A stretch of DNA of 64,000 bases from Candidatus Curtissbacteria bacterium (lineage in GTDB: Bacteria; Patescibacteria; Microgenomatia; Curtissbacterales; GWA2-41-24): contig JAUSJC010000010.1 of the NCBI GenBank assembly GCA_030647775.1, forward strand, positions 462,961 through 526,960. The letters run 5' to 3'. The notes under the pieces are model-generated. The model had not been told where the DNA came from, made no database searches, and saw only the letters and a program-made list of their open reading frames with translations. Shown in pieces: positions 16,177-24,953 of the stretch; the first letter of the stretch is position 1, and each line of letters opens with the position of its first letter. A program made the translations under genes and the position numbers.

Positions 16177-16740
16177 ATGGACGAACAAAAACTCCTTGAC
16201 GAAATTGCCGAAGAGATAGAAAAGTGCAAAACCTGTAAAGTTGGTAAAACAGGCAAGCCTGTTCCCGGTGAGGGCGATCCAAACGCCGAAATTGTTTTTA
16301 TCGGTGAAGCACCGGGCCGGACGGAAGGGGAGACAGGTCGGCCGTTTATCGGCCGTTCCGGCCAGTATTTAACAAAACTGATCGAGTCAATCGGCTTGAA
16401 CCGAAGCGACGTTTTTATTACCAGCCCCGTTAAATATTTCCCAATTAAATCCGGCAAAGGCAGGGCGCCGACCGACGCCGAAATTGCCCACGGAAGGAAG
16501 CATTTATTAAAACAACTAGTAATAATCGATCCAAAACTCATCATCCTTCTAGGAAAAGTTGCCTCAAAAGCCATCCTAAAAAAAGATATACTAGTATACT
16601 TGGACCATGGAAAGCTCTTGAGAGAAAATGGCAGGACATATTTCATCACCTATCACCCCGCCGCCGCCATCCGTTTCCAGAAATTTAAGGCTTTAATAGA
16701 ACAAGACTTCAAACTGCTCAAACGGTTAATAAAAAAGTAG
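16177..16740 (+). CDS. uracil-DNA glycosylase, family 4-like
   Basis: 187 residues from ATG 16177; a longer frame from 16129 begins inside a repeat and is not used. UDG-family excision of uracil from DNA is inferred from motif 1 GEAPGRTEGETGRPFIG (about 43-59) and motif 2 YHPAAAIR near the C-terminus. Family-4 enzymes carry a 4Fe-4S cluster on four cysteines. Here only C17 and C20 are present; the other two positions are Tyr87 (in VKYFP, usually VKCRP) and Gly106. The cluster is therefore probably absent or altered, while the catalytic pocket looks intact. Confidence 0.85.
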   Translation: MDEQKLLDEIAEEIEKCKTCKVGKTGKPVPGEGDPNAEIVFIGEAPGRTEGETGRPFIGRSGQYLTKLIESIGLNRSDVFITSPVKYFPIKSGKGRAPTDAEIAHGRKHLLKQLVIIDPKLIILLGKVASKAILKKDILVYLDHGKLLRENGRTYFITYHPAAAIRFQKFKALIEQDFKLLKRLIKK

Positions 16741-16805
16741 TAATAATCTTTTCTCGCGTGCGTTACAATATAAGTTAGCTTGTTTCTCACAAGCTCGAAA
16801 TAGGG

Positions 16806-18098
16806 ATGGAAAAAGAAGACGTAATCGAAAAAGACTTAGAAATAACAGCCGCCACCGGTGGTGCCGCGCCTGTTCAATTACCGGGTAAGGTTATTTCGGT
16901 TTTCCCGGCATTGGCGCACCGGAATTTTCAGCTCTATTTTGCCGGCCAGGCAATCTCTTTAATTGGTTTTTGGCTGCAGCAGGTTGGACTCGGCTTTTAC
17001 GTTTTCCATCTTACCAATTCCCCGTTTTGGGTCGGTGTTGTCGCATCTGTCGGCGGATTGCCGGTTCTGCTTTTTACCACATTTGCCGGCGTTTATATAG
17101 ATAAAGTCGATAAGCAGAAACTTTTGATTTGGACGCAGGTTGTCGAGGCCGCCATTGCTTTTATTTTTGGAATTGCCGTTTTCACCCACACGGCCACTTT
17201 GCCCCTCATCATTGTTTTGGCTTTTGCCGGCGGAACGGTTACGGCACTCGACCTTCCGGCCCGCCTCACTTTTATAGTGGAAATGGTTGGCAAAAAAGAT
17301 TTGGCTAGCGCCATTCCTATCAACAACGGCGTTTTCAACTCCGCCCGTTTTATCGGGCCGGCAATCGCCGGGGCTTTAATTGCAACAGTCGGAGTGGGCT
17401 GGACCTTTATTTTAAACGGCCTAAGTTTTATTGCCGGTATCTGGGCAATTTCCAAAATGCGCCCCGTTTTTTCTCACGAACCGGAGAAAAATGTCCACCC
17501 CTTCGAATCGCTCAAGATTGGTATTAAATATTCATTTACCCACCCCCAAATTTTCTATTTGATGATTCTTGCCGCTTCCGCCGCCATTTTTATCTGGCCG
17601 TACCAGCCGCTTATGCCCGTAATTTCCGGGGAAGTATTTCAGTCTGGCGCCGCCGGTCTTGGCTCCCTTCTTTCTGCCGCGGGTGCCGGTTCCTTAACGG
17701 GGGCTTTTGTAACTTCCGCCCTGTCTCGTAGGAAAAACAAGGTACCGCAGATTATGGCGGGGCTTTTAATATCAAGTGTAACCATGATTCTGTTTTCCCT
17801 AAATACGAATTTTCTTGTTGCCCACATTCTTCTTTACATCATCGGGTTCGGGGTGCTGATTCAGGTCTCAACAATTAACACTCTTGTCCAGCTGGCTTCG
17901 CCGGACCAGATGCGCGGCCGCGTGATGTCGGTTTACTTAACAATGTTTGTCGGCATGATGCCCGTCGGCGCTTTTCTTTCCGGGTTCATTGCCGATAGGA
18001 CATCGGCACTGTTTACCATTGGGCTTGGGGGAAGCGCGATGCTTTTAATCGGCACAGCCTTTTATTTTAAAGGAGTCTTCAAAAACCTTGCACTTTGA
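16806..18098 (+). CDS. MFS transporter (DHA3/EntS-like)
   Basis: 430-residue major facilitator with twelve predicted hydrophobic segments and a hydrophilic N-terminal tail of about 40 residues. It opens with HRNFQLYFAGQAISLIGFW, the typical start of the MFS_3/EntS-like drug or siderophore exporters. Family features include D-K-V-D-K-Q-K after segment 2 and M-R-G-R-V-M-S in the second half. Substrate cannot be told from sequence. A TACAAT hexamer at about 16764 and a short inverted repeat (AGCTTG...CAAGCT) lie upstream. The next gene is a transposase whose palindrome begins right after this stop. Confidence 0.85.
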   Translation: MEKEDVIEKDLEITAATGGAAPVQLPGKVISVFPALAHRNFQLYFAGQAISLIGFWLQQVGLGFYVFHLTNSPFWVGVVASVGGLPVLLFTTFAGVYIDKVDKQKLLIWTQVVEAAIAFIFGIAVFTHTATLPLIIVLAFAGGTVTALDLPARLTFIVEMVGKKDLASAIPINNGVFNSARFIGPAIAGALIATVGVGWTFILNGLSFIAGIWAISKMRPVFSHEPEKNVHPFESLKIGIKYSFTHPQIFYLMILAASAAIFIWPYQPLMPVISGEVFQSGAAGLGSLLSAAGAGSLTGAFVTSALSRRKNKVPQIMAGLLISSVTMILFSLNTNFLVAHILLYIIGFGVLIQVSTINTLVQLASPDQMRGRVMSVYLTMFVGMMPVGAFLSGFIADRTSALFTIGLGGSAMLLIGTAFYFKGVFKNLAL

Positions 18099-18106
18099 AG
18101 TAAAAT

Positions 18107-18119
18107 AGGGTCCGACCCT
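18107..18119. repeat. RAYT-associated palindrome, copy 1
   Basis: AGGGTCCGACCCT, ending at the base before the transposase ATG. It is a 13-bp palindrome (central base unpaired); this is the upstream copy. Confidence 0.85.
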
Positions 18120-18767
18120 ATGCCGGCTAAAAATTCTATTAAACAATTCGTAGAAAACGGAATCTATCACCTTTACAACAGGGGAGTGGAGAAACGGAAT
18201 ATATTCCTTGACGAGCAAGATTATTCGGTTTTTCTTGGTTACATCAAGCAGTACCTAGATGACACAGAGCCTGATACAGGGTCGGACCCTAAATCATTAG
18301 CAGGTGAGATAGATCTTCTGGCCTTTTGTCTTATGCCGAACCATTTTCATTTTCTGGTTAAACAGACCACAAAAGATGGTATCACTAAGTTTATAAGGGC
18401 AGTGTGCACAAATTACGTCATGTATTTCAATAAGAAATACGACAGGGTCGGCACTTTATTTCAAGGCAAATATAAAGGGCTTTTAATCGATAACGATGTT
18501 TATCTTTTGCATCTTTCTCGCTATATTCACCTCAACCCTCTTAAAATAGGGTCCGACCCTAAACAAAGCTATTCTAGTTACAGTTATTACCTCGGCAGAA
18601 AGCAGGCTAAATGGTTAAAGCCTGATACGGTCCTTGACTTTTTTAGAACAGCCAGCAAAACTAGCTTAACAGATTATTTATCCTACGAAAGCTTTGTAGA
18701 TGATTATGTTGAAGAGCCCGGAACGGTCATCGAGGATCTGACTCTTGAAGACGAGAGCGAAGATTAG
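18120..18767 (+). CDS. REP-associated tyrosine transposase (Y1_Tnp, RAYT)
   Basis: 215-residue HUH single-strand transposase related to IS200/IS605 TnpA. Seen: GIYHLYNRGVEKRNIF (about 13-28), the metal-binding HxH in MPNHFHFLV (H75, H77), a Tyr-bearing helix ahead of GTLFQGKYKG, and LSRYIHLNPLK. RAYTs are domesticated or semi-mobile enzymes that move short REP palindromes rather than themselves. Here the gene is flanked by AGGGTCSGACCCT palindromes on both sides and also contains two in frame, each encoding G-S-D-P. Copies elsewhere lie inside ileS and gatB, supporting a functional enzyme-repeat pairing. Confidence 0.9.
   Translation: MPAKNSIKQFVENGIYHLYNRGVEKRNIFLDEQDYSVFLGYIKQYLDDTEPDTGSDPKSLAGEIDLLAFCLMPNHFHFLVKQTTKDGITKFIRAVCTNYVMYFNKKYDRVGTLFQGKYKGLLIDNDVYLLHLSRYIHLNPLKIGSDPKQSYSSYSYYLGRKQAKWLKPDTVLDFFRTASKTSLTDYLSYESFVDDYVEEPGTVIEDLTLEDESED
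18278..18290. repeat. RAYT-associated palindrome, copy 2 (inside the transposase gene)
   Basis: AGGGTCGGACCCT, read in frame as part of T-G-S-D-P-K. Confidence 0.8.
18548..18560. repeat. RAYT-associated palindrome, copy 3 (inside the transposase gene)
   Basis: AGGGTCCGACCCT, read in frame as part of I-G-S-D-P-K, the same peptide phase as copy 2. Confidence 0.8.
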
Positions 18768-18783
18768 GATAAATTAGTAAATT

Positions 18784-18796
18784 AGGGTCGGACCCT
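18784..18796. repeat. RAYT-associated palindrome, copy 4
   Basis: AGGGTCGGACCCT between the transposase stop and the cutA start; the downstream flank copy. Confidence 0.85.
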
Positions 18797-18805
18797 TGGA
18801 TTTGA

Positions 18806-19111
18806 ATGATTTTAATTCTCACAACCTTTCCCAATAAAACCGAAGCGGTAAAAATCGGCGAGGCGATTTTAGACGAAAAACTGGCTGTTTGCTGGAATCT
18901 ATTTCCGGTGGATTCAAATTATCGCTGGAAAGGCAAAATAGTAAAAGATAAAGAACTTTTGATGATCATTAAAACCAAAGACGAAAACTTTGAGAAGATC
19001 GAAGATTTTATAAAAAAGAATCATTCCTACGAAGTTCCGGAGATTATATCCGTAAAAGCAAATAAAATAAACGCTTCTTATTTAGCTTGGGTCAATCAAG
19101 AAACTTCATGA
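18806..19111 (+). CDS. cutA: divalent-cation tolerance protein CutA
   Basis: 101-residue CutA1 protein, a trimeric ferredoxin-like fold linked to copper and other divalent metal tolerance. Family pattern is complete: TTFPNKTEAVKIGEAIL at the N-terminus, LAVCWNLFP, the Y-R-W-K-G-K-I-V-K-D-K-E strand, MIIKTK, and HSYEVPEI followed by the Y-L-A-W near the end. It overlaps the following cyclase gene by four bases (ATGA), so the two are translationally coupled. The biochemical role in this organism is not deducible from the sequence. Confidence 0.93.
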   Translation: MILILTTFPNKTEAVKIGEAILDEKLAVCWNLFPVDSNYRWKGKIVKDKELLMIIKTKDENFEKIEDFIKKNHSYEVPEIISVKANKINASYLAWVNQETS

Positions 19112-19719
19112 GACTAATCGATCTGTCAGTACCGATCAACGAAGATACTCCGATTTATCCGGGAGATCCGAAAACAGAGATTAAGCCAAATGGAGTTATG
19201 GATACAGATGGTTACGAGGACCATTTTGTTTGTGTCGGTACTCATGTGGGGACTCACGTTGATGCTCCTCGGCACATGATTAAGGACGGCAAATCATTAG
19301 ATCAAATAACACCTGATAACTTTGCGGGGAGAGGAATTGTCATTGACGTTAGAAATGGCTTTAGCCTCGAAAAGGTTAAAGCAGCTGATATAAAAGAGGG
19401 GGACATAGTGCTTTTCTACACCGGTATGAGCCATCGCTACCACCAGTCAGCTTATTATGATGCCTATCCGGCGATTACGGAAGAAATTGCCGGATACCTA
19501 GTCGAGAAAAAAATAAAAATGGTCGGTGTCGATATGTGTAGCGTTGACCATGAGCCGTTTAAAGTCCACAAAATTTTTCTAAAAGAGCAAATTCTCATAA
19601 TCGAAAATCTCACCAACCTTGAAGCATTGATTGGCAGAGAATTTAAAATCTATGCTTTTCCGATAAAACTGCAAATCGACGGAGCACCGGCAAGGGTTAT
19701 CGCAGAAATTTTAGGTTGA
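19108..19719 (+). CDS. cyclase family protein (kynurenine formamidase-like)
   Basis: 203-residue member of the cyclase/KynB-like metal-dependent hydrolases. The start ATG 19108 overlaps the cutA stop; a TTG at 19087 in frame is less likely. Diagnostic features are LIDLSVPINEDTPIYPGDP at the N-terminus and the metal-binding HVGTHVDAPRH loop (about 46-56), then a late H-E-P-F-K-V-H. Members act on N-formylkynurenine, isatin or other amides; no kynurenine genes are nearby, so the substrate is open. The 3' end overlaps the opposing metallopeptidase gene by 9 bases. Confidence 0.85.
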   Translation: MRLIDLSVPINEDTPIYPGDPKTEIKPNGVMDTDGYEDHFVCVGTHVGTHVDAPRHMIKDGKSLDQITPDNFAGRGIVIDVRNGFSLEKVKAADIKEGDIVLFYTGMSHRYHQSAYYDAYPAITEEIAGYLVEKKIKMVGVDMCSVDHEPFKVHKIFLKEQILIIENLTNLEALIGREFKIYAFPIKLQIDGAPARVIAEILG

Positions 19720-20070
19720 TTTCCTCTTAATTTCATTAATCCTCTTGTCGGAAATCCCGAAATGATGGGCAATTTCATGCTCAACGGTGTCGATAATCAG
19801 CTTACGGATTTTCTCCTCATCTCCTCTTGCCAAAAATTCAATCGGTCCTCGAAAAATAGTGATTTTGTCAGGAATCTGTAACCCTTGCCATCTTCCCCAA
19901 ACCGTTTTTGGAATTCCGTGATAAAGCCCTAAAAGCAGGAGTCCTCTAGCAACTCTGCTGTTTGGCCACTCCTCGACCACGATACTTACATTATCCATTG
20001 CCGCCTTAAATTCTTCAGGCAAATCTTCGATAGCTTCATCAACCAGCTTTTCGAACTTGCTAATTTCCAT
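19711..20070 (-). CDS. zincin-like metallopeptidase family protein
   Basis: Minimal zincin of the short (about 120-residue) family seen across actinobacteria and Patescibacteria. From ATG 20070 it has 119 residues starting MEISKFEKLVDEAI, with L-P-E-E-F, a proline-rich middle, and the zinc motif VEHEIAHHFGI near the C-terminus. Longer frames begin at 20088 or farther upstream but extend into the divergent promoter of the hydrolase gene. A TAAAAT hexamer lies 8 bases before ATG 20070 on this strand. Natural substrates are unknown. Confidence 0.75.
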   Translation of the reverse strand: MEISKFEKLVDEAIEDLPEEFKAAMDNVSIVVEEWPNSRVARGLLLLGLYHGIPKTVWGRWQGLQIPDKITIFRGPIEFLARGDEEKIRKLIIDTVEHEIAHHFGISDKRINEIKRKST

Positions 20071-20109
20071 CAACTCAAATTTTACCATTCTGCTAGAATT
20101 ATTCCTGTC

Positions 20110-20793
20110 ATGTATAGAGAAGAAAGAAGGTTTAAAAATAGCAGAAGCCTGACACTTGCCGCCATTTACGAAGGCAAAAACAAAAACGCCCCGGTAGTTA
20201 TCATGTGTCATGGCTATAGCAGTAGCAAAACAAGACCCTCTACAAGAACTTTAGCCAAAAGATTAACCAATGCAGGGCTGAGTGTTTATCGTTTCGATTT
20301 TACAGGCAATGGAAAGTCAGAAGGGAATTTAAAAAACCTTACACCAATTGTGGGTCTAGATGATTTAAAAAGCGCAATTAAAGATTTGGGCAGAAAAGAT
20401 TTTGCCCTTTTTGGCTCCAGTTTCGGTGGCTATGTAGCATTGTTATACGCATTAGAAAACCCCATTATGGCACTGGCACTGCGCGCGCCGGTTTCTAGCT
20501 ACCCAGCCGTTTATGAGCCGAAATATAAAGAAGAAATGAAGAAAATTGTAAAAGAGGTAGCGGCAATAGATATTTATAAGGAAGCAAAGAATATTAAATG
20601 CCCCGTACAAATTACCCATGGCGACGCCGACGATGTAGTACCAATTGCTCAAAGCAAAAAACTCCTCGAATCTTTATCAGGCATTAAACAGCTGGAGATC
20701 ATTAAAGGGTCTAGGCATGCTCCAAAAGGAAAGTATTTGTCTAAATCAAATAGAGTTTTAGCCCAATTTCTTACACAAACTCTGTTGAAGTAA
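20110..20793 (+). CDS. alpha/beta hydrolase (S33-like)
   Basis: 227-residue alpha/beta hydrolase. The oxyanion region CHGYSSSK follows the first core strands, the nucleophile elbow reads GSSFGGY (Ser near 101), the acid is in HGDADDVVP and the catalytic His is in SRHAP near the C-terminus, so the triad is complete. The fold is of the esterase/peptidase S33 type with no lid insertion of note. A TAGAAT hexamer is 10 bases before the ATG. It is divergent from the metallopeptidase and is followed by ileS; no clear functional link is seen. Confidence 0.85.
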   Translation: MYREERRFKNSRSLTLAAIYEGKNKNAPVVIMCHGYSSSKTRPSTRTLAKRLTNAGLSVYRFDFTGNGKSEGNLKNLTPIVGLDDLKSAIKDLGRKDFALFGSSFGGYVALLYALENPIMALALRAPVSSYPAVYEPKYKEEMKKIVKEVAAIDIYKEAKNIKCPVQITHGDADDVVPIAQSKKLLESLSGIKQLEIIKGSRHAPKGKYLSKSNRVLAQFLTQTLLK

Positions 20794-20822
20794 GCATTTC
20801 CATCTGACATAATTAGCTTCAT

Positions 20823-23756
20823 ATGGCAAAACAGCAAAAATTTAAGCCCGTTGACCCAAAACAGGATTTTGTGGCGATGGAGAAAAAGCTTTTGGACTAC
20901 TGGTACAAAGAGGGGATAGTCGAAAAATATCTCAAGAAAAACCGAAGTTCCAAAAAGAAATTCTCATTCCTCGACGGCCCGATAACCGCCAACAACCCAA
21001 TGGGCATCCACCACGCATGGGGAAGGACTTACAAGGATCTTTGGCAGCGTTTTTACAATATGCAGGGTTACGCCGGCCGTTTCCAAAACGGTTTTGACGA
21101 GCAAGGTCTTTGGGTCGAAGTCGAAGTCGAAAAAGAGCTGGGTTTTAAAAATAAAAAAGATATCGAAAAATTTGGAATCGACAAGTTCGTTAATCTTTGC
21201 AAAGAACGTGTCAAAAAATTCTCGCGCGTTCAAACCGAGCAAAGCAAACGCTTGGGTTACTTTATGGACTGGGAAAATTCCTATCACACCTCTTCTGACG
21301 AAAATAACTATGCCATCTGGAATTTCCTGAAAGTTTGTAATCAAAAAGGATATTTATATAAAGGCCGCGATTCCGTGCCCTGGTGCCCCCGTTGCGGCAC
21401 GGCCATTTCCCAGCACGAAATCTTAACAGAAGAATACAAAGAAATAACCCACGATTCGATCTACTTCAAACTACCTCTTATCGACCAGCCACACAAGTAT
21501 CTTCTAGTATGGACAACCACACCCTGGACCATTCCCGGGAATGTTGCTGTAACCGTCGACCCTAAAGAAACCTATACCGAATATCCCATTAGCAGTAACG
21601 AATATGTTTTAGTAATGAAAAAGGCCGTTGAGAGGCTAATAAAAGAAAAAGTATTAGAAAGAACTACCGCAATAATAACGGATGAGGTTCTGGGGGCATC
21701 ACTCCTCGACAAAAAATATATTGCCCCATTTGACGATTTTGAAGGAGTAAAGAAATCTCTAGATGGTTACGTACATAAAGTCGTAGCAAGTGATGAGCAA
21801 ATATTACCTATCTCGTCAGAAGAGGGAACAGGGATTATTCACCTTGCTCCGGGCGCAGGGGCAGAAGATTTTGCTATTTCAAAAAAAGAGAACTTACCAG
21901 TAGTCGAGCTAATCGATGAAGAAGCGAATTACCTTTCCGGCTTAGGCAAATTTTCTGGCCAAAGTGCTAAAGACCATCCGGAATTAATCACGTCTTATTT
22001 AAAAGAAAAAGACAAGGGAAACTTTTTGCTCACAGTCCAACCTTACACTCATCGTTACCCGACTTGCTGGCGCTGCAAAACAGAACTGGTTTGGCGAGTC
22101 GTCGATGAATGGTATATCGCCATGGACCGTAAAGATCCCGATGACAAGAAGGGTCGGACCCTACGCCAGGAAATGGTCGATGTCGCCAAAAAGATCACGT
22201 GGATTCCAAAGTTTGGCTTGGGAAGAGAGCTCGACTGGCTTAAAAATATGCACGACTGGCTGATTTCCAAAGAAAGATACTGGGGGTTGGCGCTGCCAAT
22301 TTGGGAATGCACCAAGTGCGGCAGCTTTGAAGTCATTGGATCAAAAGAAGAACTAAAAGAGAGAGCTGTAGCCGGCTGGGACGGGTTTGAGGGGCAGTCT
22401 CCCCACAGGCCTCAAATTGACGAAATAAAAATAAAATGTTCCAAGTGCGCTGAAACAGTGACCAGAATTAAAGCGGTCGGCAATGTTTGGCTGGATGCCG
22501 GCATCGTGCCTTTTTCTACCATGTCCCAAGACTGGTTTCCGGCGGATTTCATTACCGAATCTTTTCCCGGCCAGTTTAAAAACTGGTTTTATAGCTTAAT
22601 TGCCATGTCCACGGTTTTGAAAAATGAAAATTCTTTTAAAACCGTTTTAGGCTTCGCCACACTACTGGACGAAAAAGGCGAGGAGATGCACAAGTCGAAA
22701 GGTAACGCCATCGAATTCAACGAAGCCGCCGACAAAATCGGCGTCGACGTCATGCGTTGGATGTACGCAAAGCAAAACCCCGTTAATAATCTTTTATTTG
22801 GTTATCATGTTGCAGATGAAGTCCGAAGACGCTTTTATTTAATTCTTTGGAATGTTTATTCATTTTTCGTAACCTACGCCAATCTAAACGACTTTTCTCT
22901 TCCCCGTCATTCTGGGGAGCGAAGCGACTCCAGAATCGATTCTGGACAAGTCCTTCGACTTCGCTCAGGACCTCAGGACCGTGAGTTTACCGAATCGGCC
23001 AGAGTGACAAAGAATGCCCTCGATAACTGGATAATCTCCCGACTAAACTCAACTATAAAAATGGTTACCGATTCGCTTACCAAATACGATGCTCAAATTG
23101 CCTCTACCGCCATTGAAGATTTTGTCATCGGCGATCTTTCTACCTGGTACATAAGAAGAAGCAGGGACAGGGTAGAGGAGGCGCTGCCTACGATCTACGA
23201 TATTCTAGTCACGCTCTCAAAATTACTTTCACCATTCACGCCCTTTATCGCCGAAGAAATATATATGAATTTGGTAGAGGAGCAGTCCGTAAACCTTGCC
23301 GACTTCCCTACTTCCAACGCAAAACTCATTGATAAAAATCTCGAAGACCAAATGGCAATTGCACGGACTATTGTTGAAAAAGCCCATTCGGCAAGAAAAG
23401 AAGCCGGCATCAAAGTCCGCCAGCCGCTTGCATCTCTAACTTACGGTGAAGAAAAACTTCCCGAGCAAATCGAGAAAATAATCGCTGACGAAGTTAATGT
23501 TAAAGAAGTAATTACCAAAAAGGGATCAAAAATTACTCTCGATACTAAATTCACTCCGGCGCTAGTTGCAGAGGGTCAAGCCCGCGAGATAATCCGCAGT
23601 ATCCAGCAGGCCAGAAAAGATGCCGGCTGTGATCTTGCCGAAAAAGTTACGGTGACACTCCCCGATTGGCCCAAGGAATTTGAGGAAGAAATTAAAAAGC
23701 AAACATTAACGTCGAAACTTGTTAAAGGCAAGAAGCTTGAAATCATTAGGTCTTAA
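20823..23756 (+). CDS. ileS: isoleucine--tRNA ligase
   Basis: Class I aminoacyl-tRNA synthetase, 977 residues, charging tRNA-Ile. The HIGH-equivalent GIHHAWG is at 61-67 and the KMSKS-equivalent MHKSK at 622-626. The CP1 editing domain lies between, with several CxxC zinc-type pairs (CPRCG, CWRCK, CTKCG, CSKCA). The anticodon-binding domain follows. Two foreign repeats are carried in frame: a 13-bp RAYT palindrome at 22150-22162 (G-R-T-L) and a roughly 103-bp palindromic element at 22906-23008 that adds about 35 residues near 695-729, at the junction to the anticodon-binding domain. A CATAAT hexamer is 9 bases before the ATG. Confidence 0.95.
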   Translation: MAKQQKFKPVDPKQDFVAMEKKLLDYWYKEGIVEKYLKKNRSSKKKFSFLDGPITANNPMGIHHAWGRTYKDLWQRFYNMQGYAGRFQNGFDEQGLWVEVEVEKELGFKNKKDIEKFGIDKFVNLCKERVKKFSRVQTEQSKRLGYFMDWENSYHTSSDENNYAIWNFLKVCNQKGYLYKGRDSVPWCPRCGTAISQHEILTEEYKEITHDSIYFKLPLIDQPHKYLLVWTTTPWTIPGNVAVTVDPKETYTEYPISSNEYVLVMKKAVERLIKEKVLERTTAIITDEVLGASLLDKKYIAPFDDFEGVKKSLDGYVHKVVASDEQILPISSEEGTGIIHLAPGAGAEDFAISKKENLPVVELIDEEANYLSGLGKFSGQSAKDHPELITSYLKEKDKGNFLLTVQPYTHRYPTCWRCKTELVWRVVDEWYIAMDRKDPDDKKGRTLRQEMVDVAKKITWIPKFGLGRELDWLKNMHDWLISKERYWGLALPIWECTKCGSFEVIGSKEELKERAVAGWDGFEGQSPHRPQIDEIKIKCSKCAETVTRIKAVGNVWLDAGIVPFSTMSQDWFPADFITESFPGQFKNWFYSLIAMSTVLKNENSFKTVLGFATLLDEKGEEMHKSKGNAIEFNEAADKIGVDVMRWMYAKQNPVNNLLFGYHVADEVRRRFYLILWNVYSFFVTYANLNDFSLPRHSGERSDSRIDSGQVLRLRSGPQDREFTESARVTKNALDNWIISRLNSTIKMVTDSLTKYDAQIASTAIEDFVIGDLSTWYIRRSRDRVEEALPTIYDILVTLSKLLSPFTPFIAEEIYMNLVEEQSVNLADFPTSNAKLIDKNLEDQMAIARTIVEKAHSARKEAGIKVRQPLASLTYGEEKLPEQIEKIIADEVNVKEVITKKGSKITLDTKFTPALVAEGQAREIIRSIQQARKDAGCDLAEKVTVTLPDWPKEFEEEIKKQTLTSKLVKGKKLEIIRS
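22150..22162. repeat. RAYT-associated palindrome, copy 5 (inside ileS)
   Basis: AGGGTCGGACCCT read in frame as G-R-T-L, next to a D-D-K-K surface-like segment after the C-W-R-C-K zinc motif. Confidence 0.8.
22906..23008. repeat. palindromic element inserted in frame in ileS
   Basis: Begins GTCATTCTGG and ends CCAGAGTGAC, an imperfect 10-bp terminal inverted repeat; the interior has TCGACTTCGCTCAGGAC, as in other copies. It is translated as an Arg/Ser/Asp-rich insert flanked by normal IleS sequence (N-D-F-S before, N-A-L-D-N-W after). Confidence 0.8.
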
Positions 23757-23760
23757 ACTG

Positions 23761-23874
23761 GTCATCCGAACTCGTCTCGGCATCTAGATCCTGAAACAAG
23801 TTCAGGATGACGCTAAGATTGCTTCGCGGAGTTTACCCCGACCTGAACAGATCCTTCGCTTCGCTCAGGATGAC
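23761..23874. repeat. two adjacent copies of the two-hairpin repeat between ileS and rodA
   Basis: A full element (GTCATCCGAAC to GTTCAGGATGAC, 23761-23811) followed by a second half-copy ending TCGCTCAGGATGAC (23874). Confidence 0.75.
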
Positions 23875-23893
23875 AGGGAGGGGCGCGCAATGA

Positions 23894-23899
23894 CATAAT
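23894..23899 (+). promoter_or_regulatory. -10 box of rodA
   Basis: CATAAT ends 6 bases before ATG 23906; the ATGAC end of a repeat lies just upstream. Leaderless arrangement, no Shine-Dalgarno. Confidence 0.4.
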
Positions 23900-23905
23900 C
23901 TAAAA

Positions 23906-24949
23906 ATGCAACGTAAGTGGGATCTTCCGGCGCTTTTCCTGATTCTGGCGCTTGGCGCGATTTCTCTTTTGGTTATTTTCTCAATCAGCAGAAACCTTGC
24001 CACAAATCAGCTTATCTTTTGGATTATTGGCCTTGCCGTTCTTTCGGCAACATCACTTTTTCCCTACAATAATTGGCAACGGCTATCCGTCCCCTTTTAT
24101 ATTTTTGTCCTTATTTGTCTTTTCCTCTTATTTTTTATTGGCCAGCCAATTCGTGGTTCTATCCGCTGGATCGATTTGGGGCCATTCCGGTTCCAGCCTT
24201 CGGAACTGGCCAAAATCGCCAGCATTTTTCTTTTGGCCAATTTCTATAGCGAAAGGTCCGCCCGACAACTTAAAAATCTCATCACAAGTTTTGCCATCAT
24301 TCTGCCGGCCATTGTTCTTATTTTCTTTGAGCCGGATCTTGGCAATTCTCTGGCCTTAATTGCCATTTGGTTTGGTATTTCCCTTGTTTCCGGATTTAAG
24401 CTAAAAACGATTGGCGTTTTTGTTTTGGCTGCCCTCATCTTTACTTTTTTTGGGTATGAGCTATTGTCCGGTTACCAAAAGGACCGCATTGCCACGTTTA
24501 TTAATCCGGCAAAGGATCCGCTTGGCACAGGCTACAACATTATCCAATCTAAAATTGCCATCGGTTCCGGTCAGTTCTTTGGAAGGGGACTGGGACACGG
24601 TTCACAGTCACAGCTTAAGTTCCTTCCGGAGGCGGAGAGCGATTTTATTTTCGCTTCGATTGCTGAACAGCTTGGTTTTCTGGGCGCAGTCCTAATAGTT
24701 TTACTTCAGGGCAGTTTAATCCTAAGGATCATCGGATTTTTGCAAAATGCCGAAAAATTCGGCCGGCTCGTCATAATCGGCGCTGTTTCTTTTCTCCTTT
24801 TACAATTTATGGTTAATGTCGGCATGAACATGGGCCTTCTTCCCGTTACGGGAATCACTCTCCCGCTGGTTTCCTACGGCGGCTCCTCGCTAATTTCCAC
24901 GCTTTTCCTCCTCGGAATTGTATTTTCAGTAAAGCGATATCAGTACTAA
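23906..24949 (+). CDS. rodA: SEDS peptidoglycan polymerase RodA
   Basis: Second SEDS-family glycosyltransferase, 347 residues, about ten membrane segments, proposed to polymerise lipid II during cell elongation. Motifs: FRFQPSELAKIA, FFEPDLGNSLAL, the INPAKDPLGTGYN loop with the catalytic Asp region, FLPEAESDFIFA, and the C-terminal TLPLVSYGGSS. Called RodA since FtsW is in the division cluster and this one stands alone. The last ten codons (V-F-S-V-K-R-Y-Q-Y-stop) recur 75 bases downstream in a diverged copy on the far side of a hairpin. Confidence 0.88.
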   Translation: MQRKWDLPALFLILALGAISLLVIFSISRNLATNQLIFWIIGLAVLSATSLFPYNNWQRLSVPFYIFVLICLFLLFFIGQPIRGSIRWIDLGPFRFQPSELAKIASIFLLANFYSERSARQLKNLITSFAIILPAIVLIFFEPDLGNSLALIAIWFGISLVSGFKLKTIGVFVLAALIFTFFGYELLSGYQKDRIATFINPAKDPLGTGYNIIQSKIAIGSGQFFGRGLGHGSQSQLKFLPEAESDFIFASIAEQLGFLGAVLIVLLQGSLILRIIGFLQNAEKFGRLVIIGAVSFLLLQFMVNVGMNMGLLPVTGITLPLVSYGGSSLISTLFLLGIVFSVKRYQY

Positions 24950-24953
24950 CCGA

